NCBI GenBank assembly: GCA_007922305.1
Contig: ML677328.1
Coordinates: forward strand, 7,338,540 to 7,402,539
Origin: Dermatemys mawii
Lineage: Eukaryota; Chordata; Testudines; Dermatemydidae
Reading direction: 5' to 3'
DNA: 64,000 bases
Made by a program: the position numbers and the translations under genes. Of the stretch, positions 24,475 through 36,544 are shown one piece after another (position 1 is the first letter of the stretch; each line of letters starts with the position of its first letter). The notes below the pieces were generated by a model. That model saw only the letters and a list, made by a program, of their open reading frames with translations, had not been told where the DNA came from and searched no databases.

Positions 24475-25990
24475 GCACTGCCTTCAAGTCAGACTCTATG
24501 TGATACATATATATGTAGGAGGTTCACAGAGATACGTAGGGCTGAAGGACACCAAAAATTTCAAAGCTTGGTCTGATCTGAGGCTGTACCTCTTCTCTCC
24601 ATCTCAACAGTCAGTCATTGAGCTGTACTTTGTTGAATTTGAGCTTGAGTCCACCATCACAGGACAGTTCAATCAACTCTTCCTTTGCTGAGAAGCCAGC
24701 TGGAAGGGTGTCTTCTACTGAAAATGGGACCCTAAACCAGTCCTAATTTGTTGCAGAAGTATTTGTTATACTTGGTGACCAAATTCAGCCAACATTTTCA
24801 GTTCATTTTTTATAAGGAAATGTTATAAGCTTGGGAAAGACTGGCAATTTTCCTCTCTCATTCGCATGCTATAATATTCATTACTGCCCTTGTTTTGTCA
24901 TGAACATTAAAAGGCATAGTTTTAGTCCCTCTAAATTGCTACTCTGTTCATTGTGATGCATGAACAAGTCAGCTAAGTAGGCTAGTCTTGACAGCAATAA
25001 CTGATCCATAAAGCAATCAGCACATTCAAAAAGAAAATCACTGTGAATGAACTCTGTTCCCAGGTACGAGTTTAAGAGATGAGTCAACACCTTCCCATGA
25101 GATAGCCATCTCACTTTGTACAGAGAAGTTTTTCGTTATCACTTTTATTCTCAGTTTGAGGCAATGAAACAGAGAGTGAACTCAGTGCTTCTGCTTTATT
25201 AAATACTGACCACCTTTACACACTGATCCAGAATGATTTTCAGATTAACAGGCATTTTTCTATCAACTAGTGCCTCTCAATAAATACTACAGTGAGTGAA
25301 CTTAGCATTAGGCACTATTTCTTTAAGTTTTGCCAAAACACTGCTAACCCTTTCATACATTTCTCACATTCCATGAGAGCACACAACCAGGCAGTTCTGC
25401 TATTGTACTCCACTTGCTGTGACAAACTCATTCAGATGGTTAAAAATTTCTTCTGCCATTGTACATCTTAATAGAGCATCACAAAACAAGAACTCTTCTT
25501 TAATTGTCATTTCTGATTCAAATCTTACATAGGTAAGAAGCTGAGCAAACTTAGTAATATCACTACTTTGACATAATTAAAGTGAAAAGAACTTACTTTA
25601 TTTTATACTTCTCTGAGCTTTATTTTACTTGAGAAGCCTTGTCTCCAATTCTTCTTGACACACTGTTGTTAGATAAAGAAATTATGTCAAGCTGTTTTGC
25701 AGGGTTTTCCCCCAAAATTGATGATGTCTTTTGCCAAAAGATAACACTAGATTCTTGCCAATTGTATGAGTGTGATCAATCCCAGTCTTATGAGTCCTCA
25801 AGCTTACATGGTATGATGATTGTAGAGGCTTCACATTAATGCCTTTTTTTTTTTTTTTTGCTTTCTTTCAGTTCACTTAGATTTTTCTTTAAAACTTGAG
25901 TTTATCTTTTAAAGAACCGTGCTTTGTATTGAGGTGACATTGAAGTAGGAAAGGGTTCACTGAACGATAGCAACTGATGCACTGACACAC
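24475..25990 (-). pseudogene. hAT transposase-derived pseudogene (ZBED5/SCAND3-like)
   Basis: Read on the minus strand, this stretch carries in order the hallmarks of the hAT-transposase-derived proteins related to ZBED5, SCAND3 and FAM200. HTIGKNLVL lies near 25720-25780. DITKFAQLLTYVRF and EEFLFCDALL lie near 25465-25560. RWLSHGKVL opens the readable frame at 24881-25114, followed by LLSRLAYLADLF. A C-terminal CDGGLKLKFNKVQLND lies near 24615-24662. The family acts as nuclear DNA-binding transposases or their domesticated descendants. Multiple in-frame stops and frame changes separate the blocks, so no protein is made. No terminal inverted repeats were identified, so it could be a transposon copy or a retrocopy of a host gene. 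An 18-T run lies near 25845 within it. Ends are approximate. Confidence 0.82.
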
Positions 25991-28390
25991 TGCTTCACTT
26001 TATTCACCACTCAAACTAAATCCAAATGATACACAGGCGGGACCAGGCCTTCCAACAATTTTGTGCTGTTTATTATTTATAGCAGATCTCCAACCAACAA
26101 TGCCTGAAATCTCTCCAGTTTTTTCACAAGTCTTGATTCACACTACCTCTTCTTTTATCAACAGACCTTTGTTGTGTTTCTGTAAGTTATGGGTAGTTTG
26201 CAACTTAATCATTGTTGAGGATTACAATTATATTCACAAATACAAAACAACTTGCATGACCACATACAAACTAAAACAAGGACATCCTCGCCAAAGCATT
26301 CAGATGAGTGGGTTGAAGGTGGGTGAGGATGCATACACTCCCTTTGTGGAACAAAGGTGTGGGCTGCATCCCTGGAACATGTGTGTAAATGCCCAGTTAA
26401 TGCATGTGGTACTGGTGGACATCAGGGTGGCGGAAATCAGAAGAGAAGGGAGCTTGGCTGGGAGATTTGCAGGGGGAGGGAGGGAAGTGAAAGGACATGC
26501 TGTTGGAAAGAGATTATTGTTGGAGGGCAGGGTTCTTCTGGGGATAAAAAAGGAAAGGGGACTCCAAGGGGATGGGAGTAGAGGGTTAAGACGTAGGGGG
26601 ACACTTGGCAGGAAATGGGGGACTTTTACCTGGGCATCAAGCAGCTTCAGCCCCAGGAGGCCTCTTGCTCATCAGCAGCTTCAATCCCACTCTCAAGCAG
26701 TGCCCCTGGATGCCTGCAATGCTGGGCAAACGGCACAAGGGCTCATCCTGCTGGGAAATGTCTCTCAGATTGCAGCCACCCAGCTGCTCTGAAGCTGAAC
26801 AGCCAGGTGGCTCTCCTTAGTCTGGTATCCAGGCTTTAATCCACGGCACCCAATCCACCTCTCCCACCCACAACTTCTCTACAGACACAGGAGGAAATTC
26901 CCCATGTGCTTCTAGCTCCCAGCCCTGCACATAGCAATTGTGTGTTTGAAAGTTAATTTTTATTGAGCTTTTAGCATTCCAATTCCAACAAGCTCATGTA
27001 TCACCAGTGGTTCACAAGGCATAGTTTGTGAACTGCTGCATTAGGCAAAGTAGAGAGGACTCATCAAATGGTCCTGTAAACATGGAAGCCACAGGGATAT
27101 ATTTCTCAACTTCCCTTCTCTGCAAAGATAAATATTTGGAACCTATAACCAGGAAATGGGGCAAAAGGAATAGATCATGGTCAGTAGCTAGAAGGGGAAG
27201 AAAGAGAAAGATAATTCCACTGGTTCCCCCGCCCACCTCTTTGTAGCAGAGGAGAGAAGGAAGGAAGAGATTATATCATTATATACTGAAGCAATGTCAG
27301 AATAAGAACATCACAATCCAACATCACAGCTCTGTGTGAGGTAACTTATGCTATGGCTCTGTGTGACTCCTACATATGATGAAGTAGATCCATGGCAGCT
27401 GAAGGCACATCTGCTTCAGATGTAAATTCTGGGAGCCACACACCTACTGTAGCTGCATGTGTTCAAAACAAGTAAAGTAGTCTATTTCTACTCGGTGGGT
27501 TTTCCAGTGATTTTCTACTATAAAACAGAGCTCAAACATCCATAGTTTTAAAGAAAATAATTGAAATCATTTATTTTTAACGTTTACGAGTTTTAATTTA
27601 AAAAAAGAACATGGCCGAACACACATTCCCCACAGTTCCTTCAATAAAGTACAGTGATTAGGTCAGGCCACCCCACATGAGTGGAAAACATCAAAATGAA
27701 TCTGGCTTGCTTGTTAGAAATACTTCATTCCTCTAACAGAAGCATATTGCTTGATTTGTTTTTGTCTCATGTCACATAAATAACCTGGAGCTATCATACA
27801 ACAATATTTAACAAAAGAAAAATCACTTCAAGAAAATATTTGTAGCGAAATGAGCAGACGTTTGTCTAAAGTACCTAGATATAGACCCTGCGTCTTGCTC
27901 TTTTTTTTAACTTTATCAAACTATAAAATTACATTTTAAATGTTCAATTAAGCTTCAAATTGCAGCATTTTGTCATTGGTTTTTATTAGTCTGACGTTTA
28001 TCCTTTTATCCAAATAGCTGTGCTTGATAGAATGGCCATGTCTGTTTTTAACTAGCTAGCTTATACACTTGGGGCTTTAAATGCAGTTTTAAATATTAAC
28101 AAGGCTTTCATTAGGATGCAGAAACATAGGCGGGGAAACTAATGGTAAGGGCTTTCCTCTGCCTAGTCTTAGTTTCACGTGGAAGTATTAATTAAAATCT
28201 TCTTTAAACATTGTATAAATTCAGAGCCCTGGCACAAATTTGATGCACATTATTTCTTATTTCCATTTGTTTTACTTTAACAGTACTCAGTTTAATAAAA
28301 AGTTAGGAGTCCAGGTATTCAAGGGTTTCTATGTACATGCATTTACATTTTAATGTACTATATTGTACCTCTTACATGGACGAATGTTTC
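25991..28390. other. Unassigned stretch, moderately GC-rich at 26.4-26.9 kb
   Basis: The longest open frame of the window (243 codons, 26061-26792) lies here. It shows no domain, runs through purine-rich sequence and overlaps three other open frames, so it is judged to be chance. The remainder is AT-rich without recognised elements. Confidence 0.45.
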
Positions 28391-28423
28391 ACATACATCT
28401 GTGGATAGTTTATACAGCTAAAT
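28391..28423 (+). repeat. 33-bp direct repeat, left copy
   Basis: The block beginning 'acatacatctgtggatagtt' is identical to 29398-29430. The two copies bracket the microsatellite and the inserted element at 28660-29374. Confidence 0.9.
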
Positions 28424-28659
28424 ATACATTATATACAATATACATTTATATATTTATATATATACAATATATACAATATATATACACAATATATTGTATA
28501 TTGTATACTATATATACAATATATATACATTGTATATATATTGTATATATATTGTACATTGTATATATATTGTATATACATTATATATATTGTATATATA
28601 TTGTGTGTGTGTGTATATATATACACACACACACACAATATACATTTATATATTTATAT
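28424..28659. repeat. Complex AT-rich microsatellite
   Basis: Variants of ATATACAAT, (TA)n and (TG)n/(CA)n alternate over about 235 bp. The tract contains many self-complementary segments, which is why both strands give open frames rich in Tyr, Ile and Thr. It resumes briefly at 29375-29397 after the inserted element. Confidence 0.92.
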
Positions 28660-29374
28660 TGTGACGGAGTCAGACCAGAAGGATATAGGAGAGTGCTGGA
28701 AGGCAGGTACATTAGTCTCAGGGTGTGCAGGTCTCTGTTCCCTGGATAGCCAAACAAAGGCTACACCAGGCCGATCAAGACACCTGGGGCCAATTAAGAA
28801 CCTTCTAGAAAGGAGTAGAAACAGCTAGCCTAATTGGGATACCTTAAGCCAATCAGGGACTGGCTGAATCCAGATAAAAACCTCCCAGTTAGTCAGGTGG
28901 GTTGTGGGTGTCAGGAGCTGTGGAAGGAAGTTATGCTGTTGGTGAGACTGAGTGGTGGACAACTTATCATACAGAAGGAAGGAGGCCCTGAGGTAGGGGT
29001 GAAGTGGAGTTTGAAGAAGCGGGGACTGCTGTGGGGAAGTAGCCCAGGGAATTGTATTGTGTTTTGTGGCTAAAAGGTCAGCCATCTTAGCTGATACTAT
29101 TAGGGTCCCTGGGCTGGAGCCCAGAGTAGAGGGCGGGCCTGGGCTCCCCCCTTTCTGCCTCCCCTAATTAGTCTCTGAGACTGGGAGACAATAGAGACTG
29201 TGCCAGGAAGGATAGCTTCTCCTCACTGGTTTGTGATGGAAATGGCTCAATAGACTGTGACCTTGTCTCCAGAGAGAGAAGGGCTCCGTGGAGGGTCACA
29301 GTGAGCCGCTGAGGCTAGTAAAAATCTGCCAGGAAACGCAGGATCCACGAAGATAAGGACAGAGATTTGTCACA
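28660..29374 (+). mobile_element. TGTGAC...GTCACA LTR-like element (copy 1)
   Basis: A 715-bp element begins TGTGACGGAGTC and ends TTTGTCACA, interrupting the microsatellite. A CCAAT box at 28849-28853 lies about 20 bp upstream of an A/T-rich GATAAAAA box at 28873-28880, and both are conserved in the copy at 55162-55819. ATAT flanks each end, compatible with a 4-bp target duplication, but the AT-repeat setting makes that uninformative here. TG...CA ends with a promoter-like core suggest a solo LTR, perhaps of a class I endogenous retrovirus. It encodes no protein. Confidence 0.75.
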
Positions 29375-29397
29375 ATATATATACAATATACATTTAT

Positions 29398-29430
29398 ACA
29401 TACATCTGTGGATAGTTTATACAGCTAAAT
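29398..29430 (+). repeat. 33-bp direct repeat, right copy
   Basis: Identical to 28391-28423. See that entry. Confidence 0.9.
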
Positions 29431-29785
29431 GTGAAAGGGCTGCCATCAAAACCCAAGAAAAATCTTCAAGGATAGTGAAACAACATAATACATCTGACGA
29501 CTGTAGTTTAGAGAGAATAGTATTTCAGATATGGTATTCTCCTATATTTCTAAGAGTTCAATTGTGAAAAAAAATTGTGAAAAAAATACGTCCATGGGCA
29601 GCTAAGGAGTGAAAGACTTTGGAAAGAATCTCCTCTTCAAGAGAGTGCCAGGGGGTTTAGAAAGATCAGCTTGGGTTAAAAGAAAGGGCTATGTCTCTGT
29701 GAAGAGCACTGATGCTGACAGAGTTTGGGAGAGCAAAACGAAAATTTCCTATTGTTCAAACAGAATCAAAATGAATGAATGCCCG
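29431..29785. other. Unassigned non-coding stretch
   Basis: Nothing recognised. Confidence 0.45.
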
Positions 29786-30565
29786 TGTCAAGATTGCCTC
29801 CCCACTCTGAACTCTAGGGTACAGATGTGGGGACCCACATGAAAAAAGAAATAACCCCCCCAAGCTTATTTTACCAGCTTGGGTTAAAATGTTTTTCCCC
29901 AGAACACAAATTCTTCTGTATCTGGACCTGGTACACTGCCACCACCAAACTAGGTCTAGGGTAGTTTGGGACCCTTCTTTCCCTTTCCACTAACCCCCCA
30001 AACTTCTTCCTTTCCTTGAAAGCTTGAGAGAAAAAAACAAACCTCGCCTGCTCCTGCGAGACGTGCCCGATCCAAAACCAGGATCTTACACAATGAAAAA
30101 CAAGCAGTCAGCTTCTTAAAAGAAAGATTTTAATAAAAGAAAAAGAGAAAGGAATAAATCCCTTATAACCATCAATAAAACAGCATCTACCATAATCAAC
30201 AAAAGGATTCAGAAACCAAATCTCTCCCCCAAGGCAACTTTCTCCCACTGTTGATATCTCTGCTGAAGCTTACAATATCAAGAAGCACCCAGCCAACACT
30301 CACCACTGAGAACCCTCCAAGTGATAAAAAGAAGGTAAACTTACTGACTACAGTACTTGATAGAATCCTATAGTTACAGTGAAAGACATAGCTGTGTTCA
30401 TCCCATAGCCGAGGTGAACAGAGAGAGACCCAGAGAGAAATTGAAACTTAAAATTCTTTGTCTCTTGAGGAATTTCTCATTGGTCAGTTGTCCACCTCTC
30501 AGGTTACCTTTAGCTTAACCCCTTACAGGTAAACACTAATTCTAGGCTACTTCACACTTATGACA
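29786..30565 (-). mobile_element. Solo LTR, TGTCATAA family (copy 3)
   Basis: A 780-bp solo LTR in minus orientation, from TGTCAAGATTGCC to CACTTATGACA on the plus strand. It is very close to copy 1 by eye along its whole length. The flanking pentamers GCCCG and GGCAG agree at only three positions, so the target duplication has decayed or been altered. Confidence 0.9.
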
Positions 30566-32390
30566 GGCAGCATTAAGCAGATTTTTATTTTTTGCTGATG
30601 CTGGCCTTAAAGTTTTCCTGGGCCAATATTGTACTACAAAACACAGAAACACAGTCTGAATAAACACATACTTTATCTCCCTTCAGTAACATGAAAACAC
30701 AATATACAGCATACAAACTTTTTCCCCCATGCCTAAATCTCTCGTAAATCCAAATTGTAATATGGCAAATTAAATAGAATCAACCAGTACTAGCATTGGC
30801 TCTGCTTGTTTAGTCCTCTTCTATACCAGAAAAAAAAAGTTATACATGAGAGACTGCATATTCGGATGGTGATATCCAATGGGAGTTTTGCCACTTCAAC
30901 ACAGGCAGAATTTCAGCACACCGATGGGTTAAACAAGTTGGATGAGGGTCTGATTCAAAGATTGTTGAAGTCAAAGGAAAGACTCATTCATTTTAGTGGG
31001 CTTTGGATCAGGATCTTGGTGGAAAAAAATACTTGCATAATGGATACAATTTCTGCATGATGAGCAAAACATAATAAAACTTAACATCTAACTGTAGAGA
31101 CCTTCTGGCGGTACCACTACTATTTCCAAACTTCAATGAAAAGATTAATATAGATTAAACGCATTTTGAAACTACTTTGATACTGATGGTTATGAAACCC
31201 AGAACTAATCTGAAAATCCCATTCAATATTATAATAGCATTGGGAACCAAATAATATAAGTAAGCATACCAAAGCTATATGCACTCTTCACTGGTAAAAA
31301 GTTTGTATCCACCATGTGGGATTTCAAAAGTCTTTTCCCCAGTTGCTTGCCCCTGTATGAAACTCAATCCTGCAGTCTCAGTGTATGCACCATACTTAAT
31401 GAGGTCAATGGATTTTTTAAAAAAACTTTTAGTACATTCACAATGGAATATAGTCTTTTTTCCTCTCATTATTATTTGCTTCTGGTAATGCTCTAAATAC
31501 GGTTAGTGCAGACAAAACAAAGAAAAAAATCCCTTGCCCAGAGAGCTTACAATCTAAAATGATTCTATGCAGAAACAAAGTTGCAAGGGTTTTCAAGATT
31601 TAATTTTATGTTTGTTAACTAAGGCATTATATCATTCTGAAACACAAAATTTAAAGAATAATTTTGAATCTGGCAGGACATTTTAAGATTTAGATTAATT
31701 ATGTTACCTTTTGAAAAAAATATATTTCTTTAGAATGTTATAAATACAATATTTCCACTTTCTAATTCCTTGTATTTCACTATCTTCCATTTCACTTCTG
31801 ATGCTGTTCAAAAAGATAAATATATTGAGGTATCAACTTTGAATATTTTGCCCCAGGAACATACCTAAATAGTTACATATTTTCAAAACAAACTAAATAT
31901 TCTTTGTAGACAGGTTTTTCTCTATCAAATTTGCAAAACTTGGCATTTAGGGTTTGGTCCAGTTAATCCCAAACCAGGGGTGATTTTGATTGAAGACTTA
32001 TTTCACCTGAATTGCTAATATTTGAAAGGATTTGGATTAATGTCTCACTTCTTCCATTTCTTGATTCAAAGTTGGATAAGAAAGGAAGAAAAAGAAAAAA
32101 AAGTTTTGATTTGGTTTAGTAAAACTTAAGTCATGGTTTTGTTTTGCAATATCAAAACTGGAAATGGCAATTATGATTGACCATAATGGTGATTCATGGT
32201 CAATCATGATGACAATGTCGTCACTGGGTGAGGAAATGAGTGAGAAAGACTCTGCAGCCTGATAAATGCAGCACTCACCTTCCATGTGTAAACCCAAGTT
32301 CAACTTCCTGCTCCAGTGACTAATTATTCATTAAAAAATGTGACAGCTTCAAGAGGAGAGACTGAGAAAGCCCTATATCAGACCATTCCC
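30566..32390. other. Unassigned stretch with two short old repeats
   Basis: At 30946-31016 a near-palindrome pairs 'gtctgattcaaag' with 'ctttggatcagga'. At 31490-31570 an inverted MIR/L2-type tail includes 'agagcttacaatctaaa'. No gene is recognised. Confidence 0.5.
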
Positions 32391-32518
32391 TAGCTCAGTG
32401 GCTAAGGCACTCTTCTGCAATGTGAGAACCGCAACTGTAAATCTCTTTTCTTTGTCAGGCAGAATGGAAAATTGAACTTGGGGTCTCTCACATACCATGT
32501 ATGCTTACCACCAGGCTA
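32391..32518. repeat. tRNA-like inverted repeat
   Basis: The left arm (32391-32430) starts TAGCTCAGTGGCTAAGGCAC, which fits a tRNA D-arm and pol III box A. The right arm (about 32473-32518), read on the minus strand, also starts TAGCCTGGTGGT and continues similarly. The unit is two tRNA-like 5' halves head to head. I recognise it as a common turtle repeat. It is not a functional tRNA, since no acceptor stem or clear T-arm can be drawn. Confidence 0.6.
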
Positions 32519-32525
32519 ATCACAA

Positions 32526-32562
32526 AATCATAGAAGATTAGGGTTGGAAGAGACCTCATGGA
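32526..32562 (-). mobile_element. CR1 3'-terminal scrap
   Basis: The plus-strand block 'gggttggaagagacctcat' preceded by 'aatcatagaa' is the complement of the CR1 3' end. Only about 37 bp remain. It abuts the tRNA-like repeat. Confidence 0.75.
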
Positions 32563-33779
32563 CTAGGGGTTAACAGATCCTCCTTCTTTGGCCATTTCAT
32601 TAATCTTTTCCTTTTGCCATTATGCCTGGAAATCACAACCAATTATTTTGGATCAAAATATTTCAACATCACCAAAACATTTCAACTTCTTCAGTTCAGC
32701 TGAAAATATTTGGTGAGCTTAACATTAATTTGCAGCTAGCTTTGGTTGGCCTGAAACTGCATTTTTCAGTAAATACACTGTTCCTTCAGAAAATTTCACC
32801 AACATTAGCTATGGGGCTCATTTCAATGGATGCTAATCTGCAAAAATTGTGGGGAACAGTTAGGTTTAGAGAAGCATTCCCATTTTAACTCCTCACATTG
32901 GTTGTTTTTTTATGCCAATCAATTTACAGGTAAGACTTCTGCCTTCTTAGTCCCTTTCTCCATGTAATGACATACCAGAGCCTGGGTATCAATGTGCCTC
33001 CTAATTATGTTCTTTTTATAAATATAAAATAATTAAATATGCAGTATAAGTCTGACAAGCAGCCAAACAGACTGAAAAAAGGAATGTGAAAAAATGAACA
33101 TGCAGTACAGATTGTGGGCCAGGGGAGGGTGGGGAGGAGATTGGGTGAGGAAAAGATCAGACCTACACACCCTAAAGATGATCGAGACCTTCATTTTCTA
33201 CCTTAGAAACCATCAAAAATATAATAGTACATTCAGACAGTGAATAAACTGTATGCAACAGCAGCAGTAAACACAGGGAACAAAGGAAAAACAACGTTTT
33301 CAGTGAGATTAAATTTCTGTCAATTTCATACATACAAATGGATTGAAGGTGCCAGTGATGGAGCCATAATATGAAAGTCTGGCTGACGCACCACCATCAG
33401 TTGGTGTACAATCAATCAGCCTCTGACCAGGAGGAAAAATGTCCCCCTGTAATTTATGTGCAGTATAGAGACGGAGTCTAATCTTATAGTCCACACTCAG
33501 ACTAAGCTCCCATTGAGATGAATGGGAAATTTGGCTGTGCAAAGAACAGAAGATCAAGCCTGCCATTTTTAGTTATAGAGAATGACACAATGTGAAATAA
33601 TCCTGTTTTGATTTTTTAAAAACAATGCTGCAATTTTTCCTCCAGCTATTTTGCTTACCAAACTATCCAAATGAAATATCTGCTCCTTCCAGGTGGTAAA
33701 TTAGCTTGACTTTAACAGGTGCTTCTTAAACAATAATATAGCTCATAAGATGCCACATTAATTAATTTAGTGCTTCCAT
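32563..33779. other. Unassigned non-coding stretch
   Basis: No gene is recognised. Around 33310-33560 there are short blocks such as 'tcccattgagatgaatggga' typical of old dispersed repeats. Confidence 0.45.
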
Positions 33780-33796
33780 GCCCCCTGGTGCTGCTG
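33780..33796 (-). promoter_or_regulatory. CTCF-like binding motif
   Basis: The minus strand reads CAGCAGCACCAGGGGGC, a good match to the CTCF core (CCA-CAGGGGGC type). Whether the protein binds here cannot be told from one motif match. Confidence 0.35.
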
Positions 33797-35770
33797 TGTA
33801 AAGAAATTAGCCCATTTTGCAAGCATTAAAACTTTCCAATTCTATACACAGAATGAGTCTTTCTTTGTTTATATCCAGTAAGTTGTACAGTGCTGGTCGT
33901 CTTCACCCATTGCCCAAGTTCTTATCATGCTTTAGAATTAGTTTAACAAGGAGCAGCCGATTATCCAGCAAGATATTTGAATCAGCCAGTTCGAGTCCTT
34001 TAAAATATTACAGTTTTCTATCAAGATGTTAAGTTGCATGGAAATTAAAGTGCACTAGAAGGACAAGAATAGAATTGATTGGGAGCTGTGATACATTCAC
34101 AAGTGATGCTGGGAGTCTCTGGTAAGCACAATGCATTTCTAATGCAAATCAATATAGGCAGTCTGAAGATGGCCCTCGTAAAAGGAAGTGCAATCAAACT
34201 ACCTCTGCAAGAGAGAGCCAAATTCTGTTCCAAAAGAAAGCCTCCCGTATTCTTGTATCGCTAGTATCAACAGAAGCAAGGAATCCATTCAATAATTATG
34301 GCAGTTTAAATGCCTTTTTTCCTGTTAAGGAGATGGTGAAATTTAGGAAGATATTCAGGGTTTTGCCTTTTGATGGAGCAATTACTCATTGGCAGAATAT
34401 AGTAATGCCATTGTGTTGAACAGCGAGCAAAGATCAGCCTCACAAACTGAATATGATACATAATTTGCACAGGAGTGTAAAGTTCCCACATACTGCCTTG
34501 GCAAGTTCAAAAGCCCACCAGCAAAAACTTAAACTTTGGCAGTAGTAGTTTCAAGAGTAAAAGAGTGTGGTCAAACACTTTTTAAAATTCAAAATCTTGT
34601 TAAACTTAGAGCTGTATTCATATGGGACCTTATTCATTGAAGGACTGAATGTATGTAGGTGTATGCTAACTTTTACATTCCTTTATTTGCCTCTCCTGTA
34701 TTATAGTTCTAAGAAAGAATTTCTACAGTATTGGTAGGAAAACATGGAAACACCTGTAATGTATGTTCTGGTAAGCTATATTTTTCAAACAAAAAGGAAT
34801 CTTTCAAACATTTCCAGGAGGTAGGTAAACAAAATAATGAGCCCTGATATCCACCAAACACTTACAAAGGAAAATAAAACCACTTATTATGAAAAACAAA
34901 ATCATTATTGTCTTGCTATGGGATAAAAAATTAAAATATACTCTAAATTCTAAATTCATTCAGGATCTTGTCCAGACAGAAAAGGGCTTAATGCACTGTT
35001 TGTTGAACTTAATAGATGTTTTCAAAAATCAGTGCTCTTACTGGAAATGTTAAATTTACAACATTATAAAGAATGAGTTGACCTCCCCCACTCAAGTAGA
35101 TTATTATACTGCTGAATTTATTGGATGACAAGATTCAGATTAAAAAGATAAAATCTTAGGCTCAGACTACCACTATCCTGATGGTCTTTTAAAGCTTTTT
35201 TACTGGTTTGCATATACATACTGTACTATACACAGTACTGGCCCTAGACTTATCCTTCTCATGGTGTCCCTATAGCTCTGCCCACTGCTTGGGGGCTGTT
35301 TTTGGTGGCTATCCACAAGAGAGTACTCTTTTGGATTGGGGCACCCTTCATGCCCCCTGCTTGGATAGGGTGGTATGGAAGAAATCCCCACAGTCCCCTG
35401 CTGAGGCATGGAGATGGTAGGAACCAAGAAAGCCAACACCTCGCTTGAATTAAGAACTATATCCCTTCTAATACTTGTTTTCTGTAGACTCAACAATATG
35501 ATTCACCATGTCTAATGTTTACAATCTGCAGTGTTAAATTGTGGCATGCCACGTATGCAGATACGCAGGTAAACGTGGGTGTAAAATGGGAGTGATGTCA
35601 TTCACAGTCCAGCACAACTAACATACAATTTATGGTTGTATTAGCCTGATCCAGGGCCAGCGATGTCCTTGTGTCACATCCTATACACTCCCATACAAAA
35701 GAAGACAATAGCTACATAACAAAGGCCAGATCCTTAGCTAGCTTTGCTGACGTGAATACAGCTATGCTGA
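33797..35770. other. Unassigned non-coding stretch, candidate conserved region
   Basis: No exon or transposon is recognised over about 2 kb, a comparatively repeat-poor part of the window. TAAT-type homeodomain cores are frequent, but that is expected at this AT content. Confidence 0.4.
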
Positions 35771-36544
35771 TGTTATAAGTGTGAAGTAGCCTAGAATTAG
35801 TGTTTACCTGTAAGGGGTTAAGCTAAAGGTAACCTGAGAGGTGGACAACTGACCAATGAGAAATTCCTCACGAGACAAAGGATTTTAAGTTTCAGTTTCT
35901 CTCTGGGTCTCTCTCTGTTCACCTCGGCTATGGGATGAACACAGCTATGTCTTTCTCTATAAGATTCTATCAAGTATTGTAGTCAGTAAGTTTACCTTCT
36001 TTTTATCACTTGGAGGGTTCTCAGTGGTGAGTGTTGGCTGGGTGCTTCTTAAGATTGTAAGCTTCAGCAGAGATATCAACAGTGGGAGAAAGTTGCCTCG
36101 GGGGAGAGGTTTGGTTTCTGAATCCTTTTGTTGATTATGGTAGATGCTGTTCTATTGATGGTTATAAGAGATTTATTCCTTTTTTTCCTTTTATTAAAAT
36201 CTTTCTTTTAAGAAGCTGACTGCTTGTTTTTCATTGTGTAAGATCCTGGTTTTGGATCGGGCACGTCTCGCAGGATCAGGCGAGGTTTGGGATTTTTATT
36301 CTCTCAAGCTTTCCAGGGAAGGAAGAAGTTTGGGGCTTAGTGGAAAAGGAAAAAAGGGTCCCAAACTACCCTAGACCTAGTTTGGTGGTGGCAGCGTACC
36401 AGGTCCAGATACAGAAGAATTTGTGTTCTGGGGAAAAACATTTTAACCCAAGCTGGTAAAATAAGCTTGGGGGGGTTATTTCTTTTTTCATGCGGGTCCC
36501 CACATCTGTATCCTAGAGTTCAGAGTGGGGAGGCAATCCTGACA
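35771..36544 (+). mobile_element. Solo LTR, TGTCATAA family (copy 4)
   Basis: A 774-bp solo LTR in plus orientation. It opens TGTTATAAGTGTGAAG, slightly changed from the family start, and closes GCAATCCTGACA. A CCAAT box lies at 35853-35857, a TATA-like TCTATAAG at 35956-35963 and an ATTAAA polyadenylation signal at 36193-36198, giving the U3-R-U5 order. Flanks GCTGA and TTTGA share their last three bases, a worn 5-bp duplication. Confidence 0.9.

Noticed and set aside
26061..26792. Longest open frame, 243 codons, plus strand
   Set aside because: No domain or conserved motif, overlaps other open frames in purine-rich DNA, no promoter or splice context seen.
28363..28828. Tyr/Ile-rich open frames on both strands
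   Set aside because: They are translations of the AT-rich microsatellite and the inserted element.
32391..32430. Functional tRNA gene
   Set aside because: Only a D-arm/box A-like start is present; no complete cloverleaf can be drawn.
15880..36544. A provirus bounded by plus-strand LTR copies 2 and 4
   Set aside because: The intervening 19 kb holds unrelated repeats and no retroviral genes, and each LTR has its own flanking bases.
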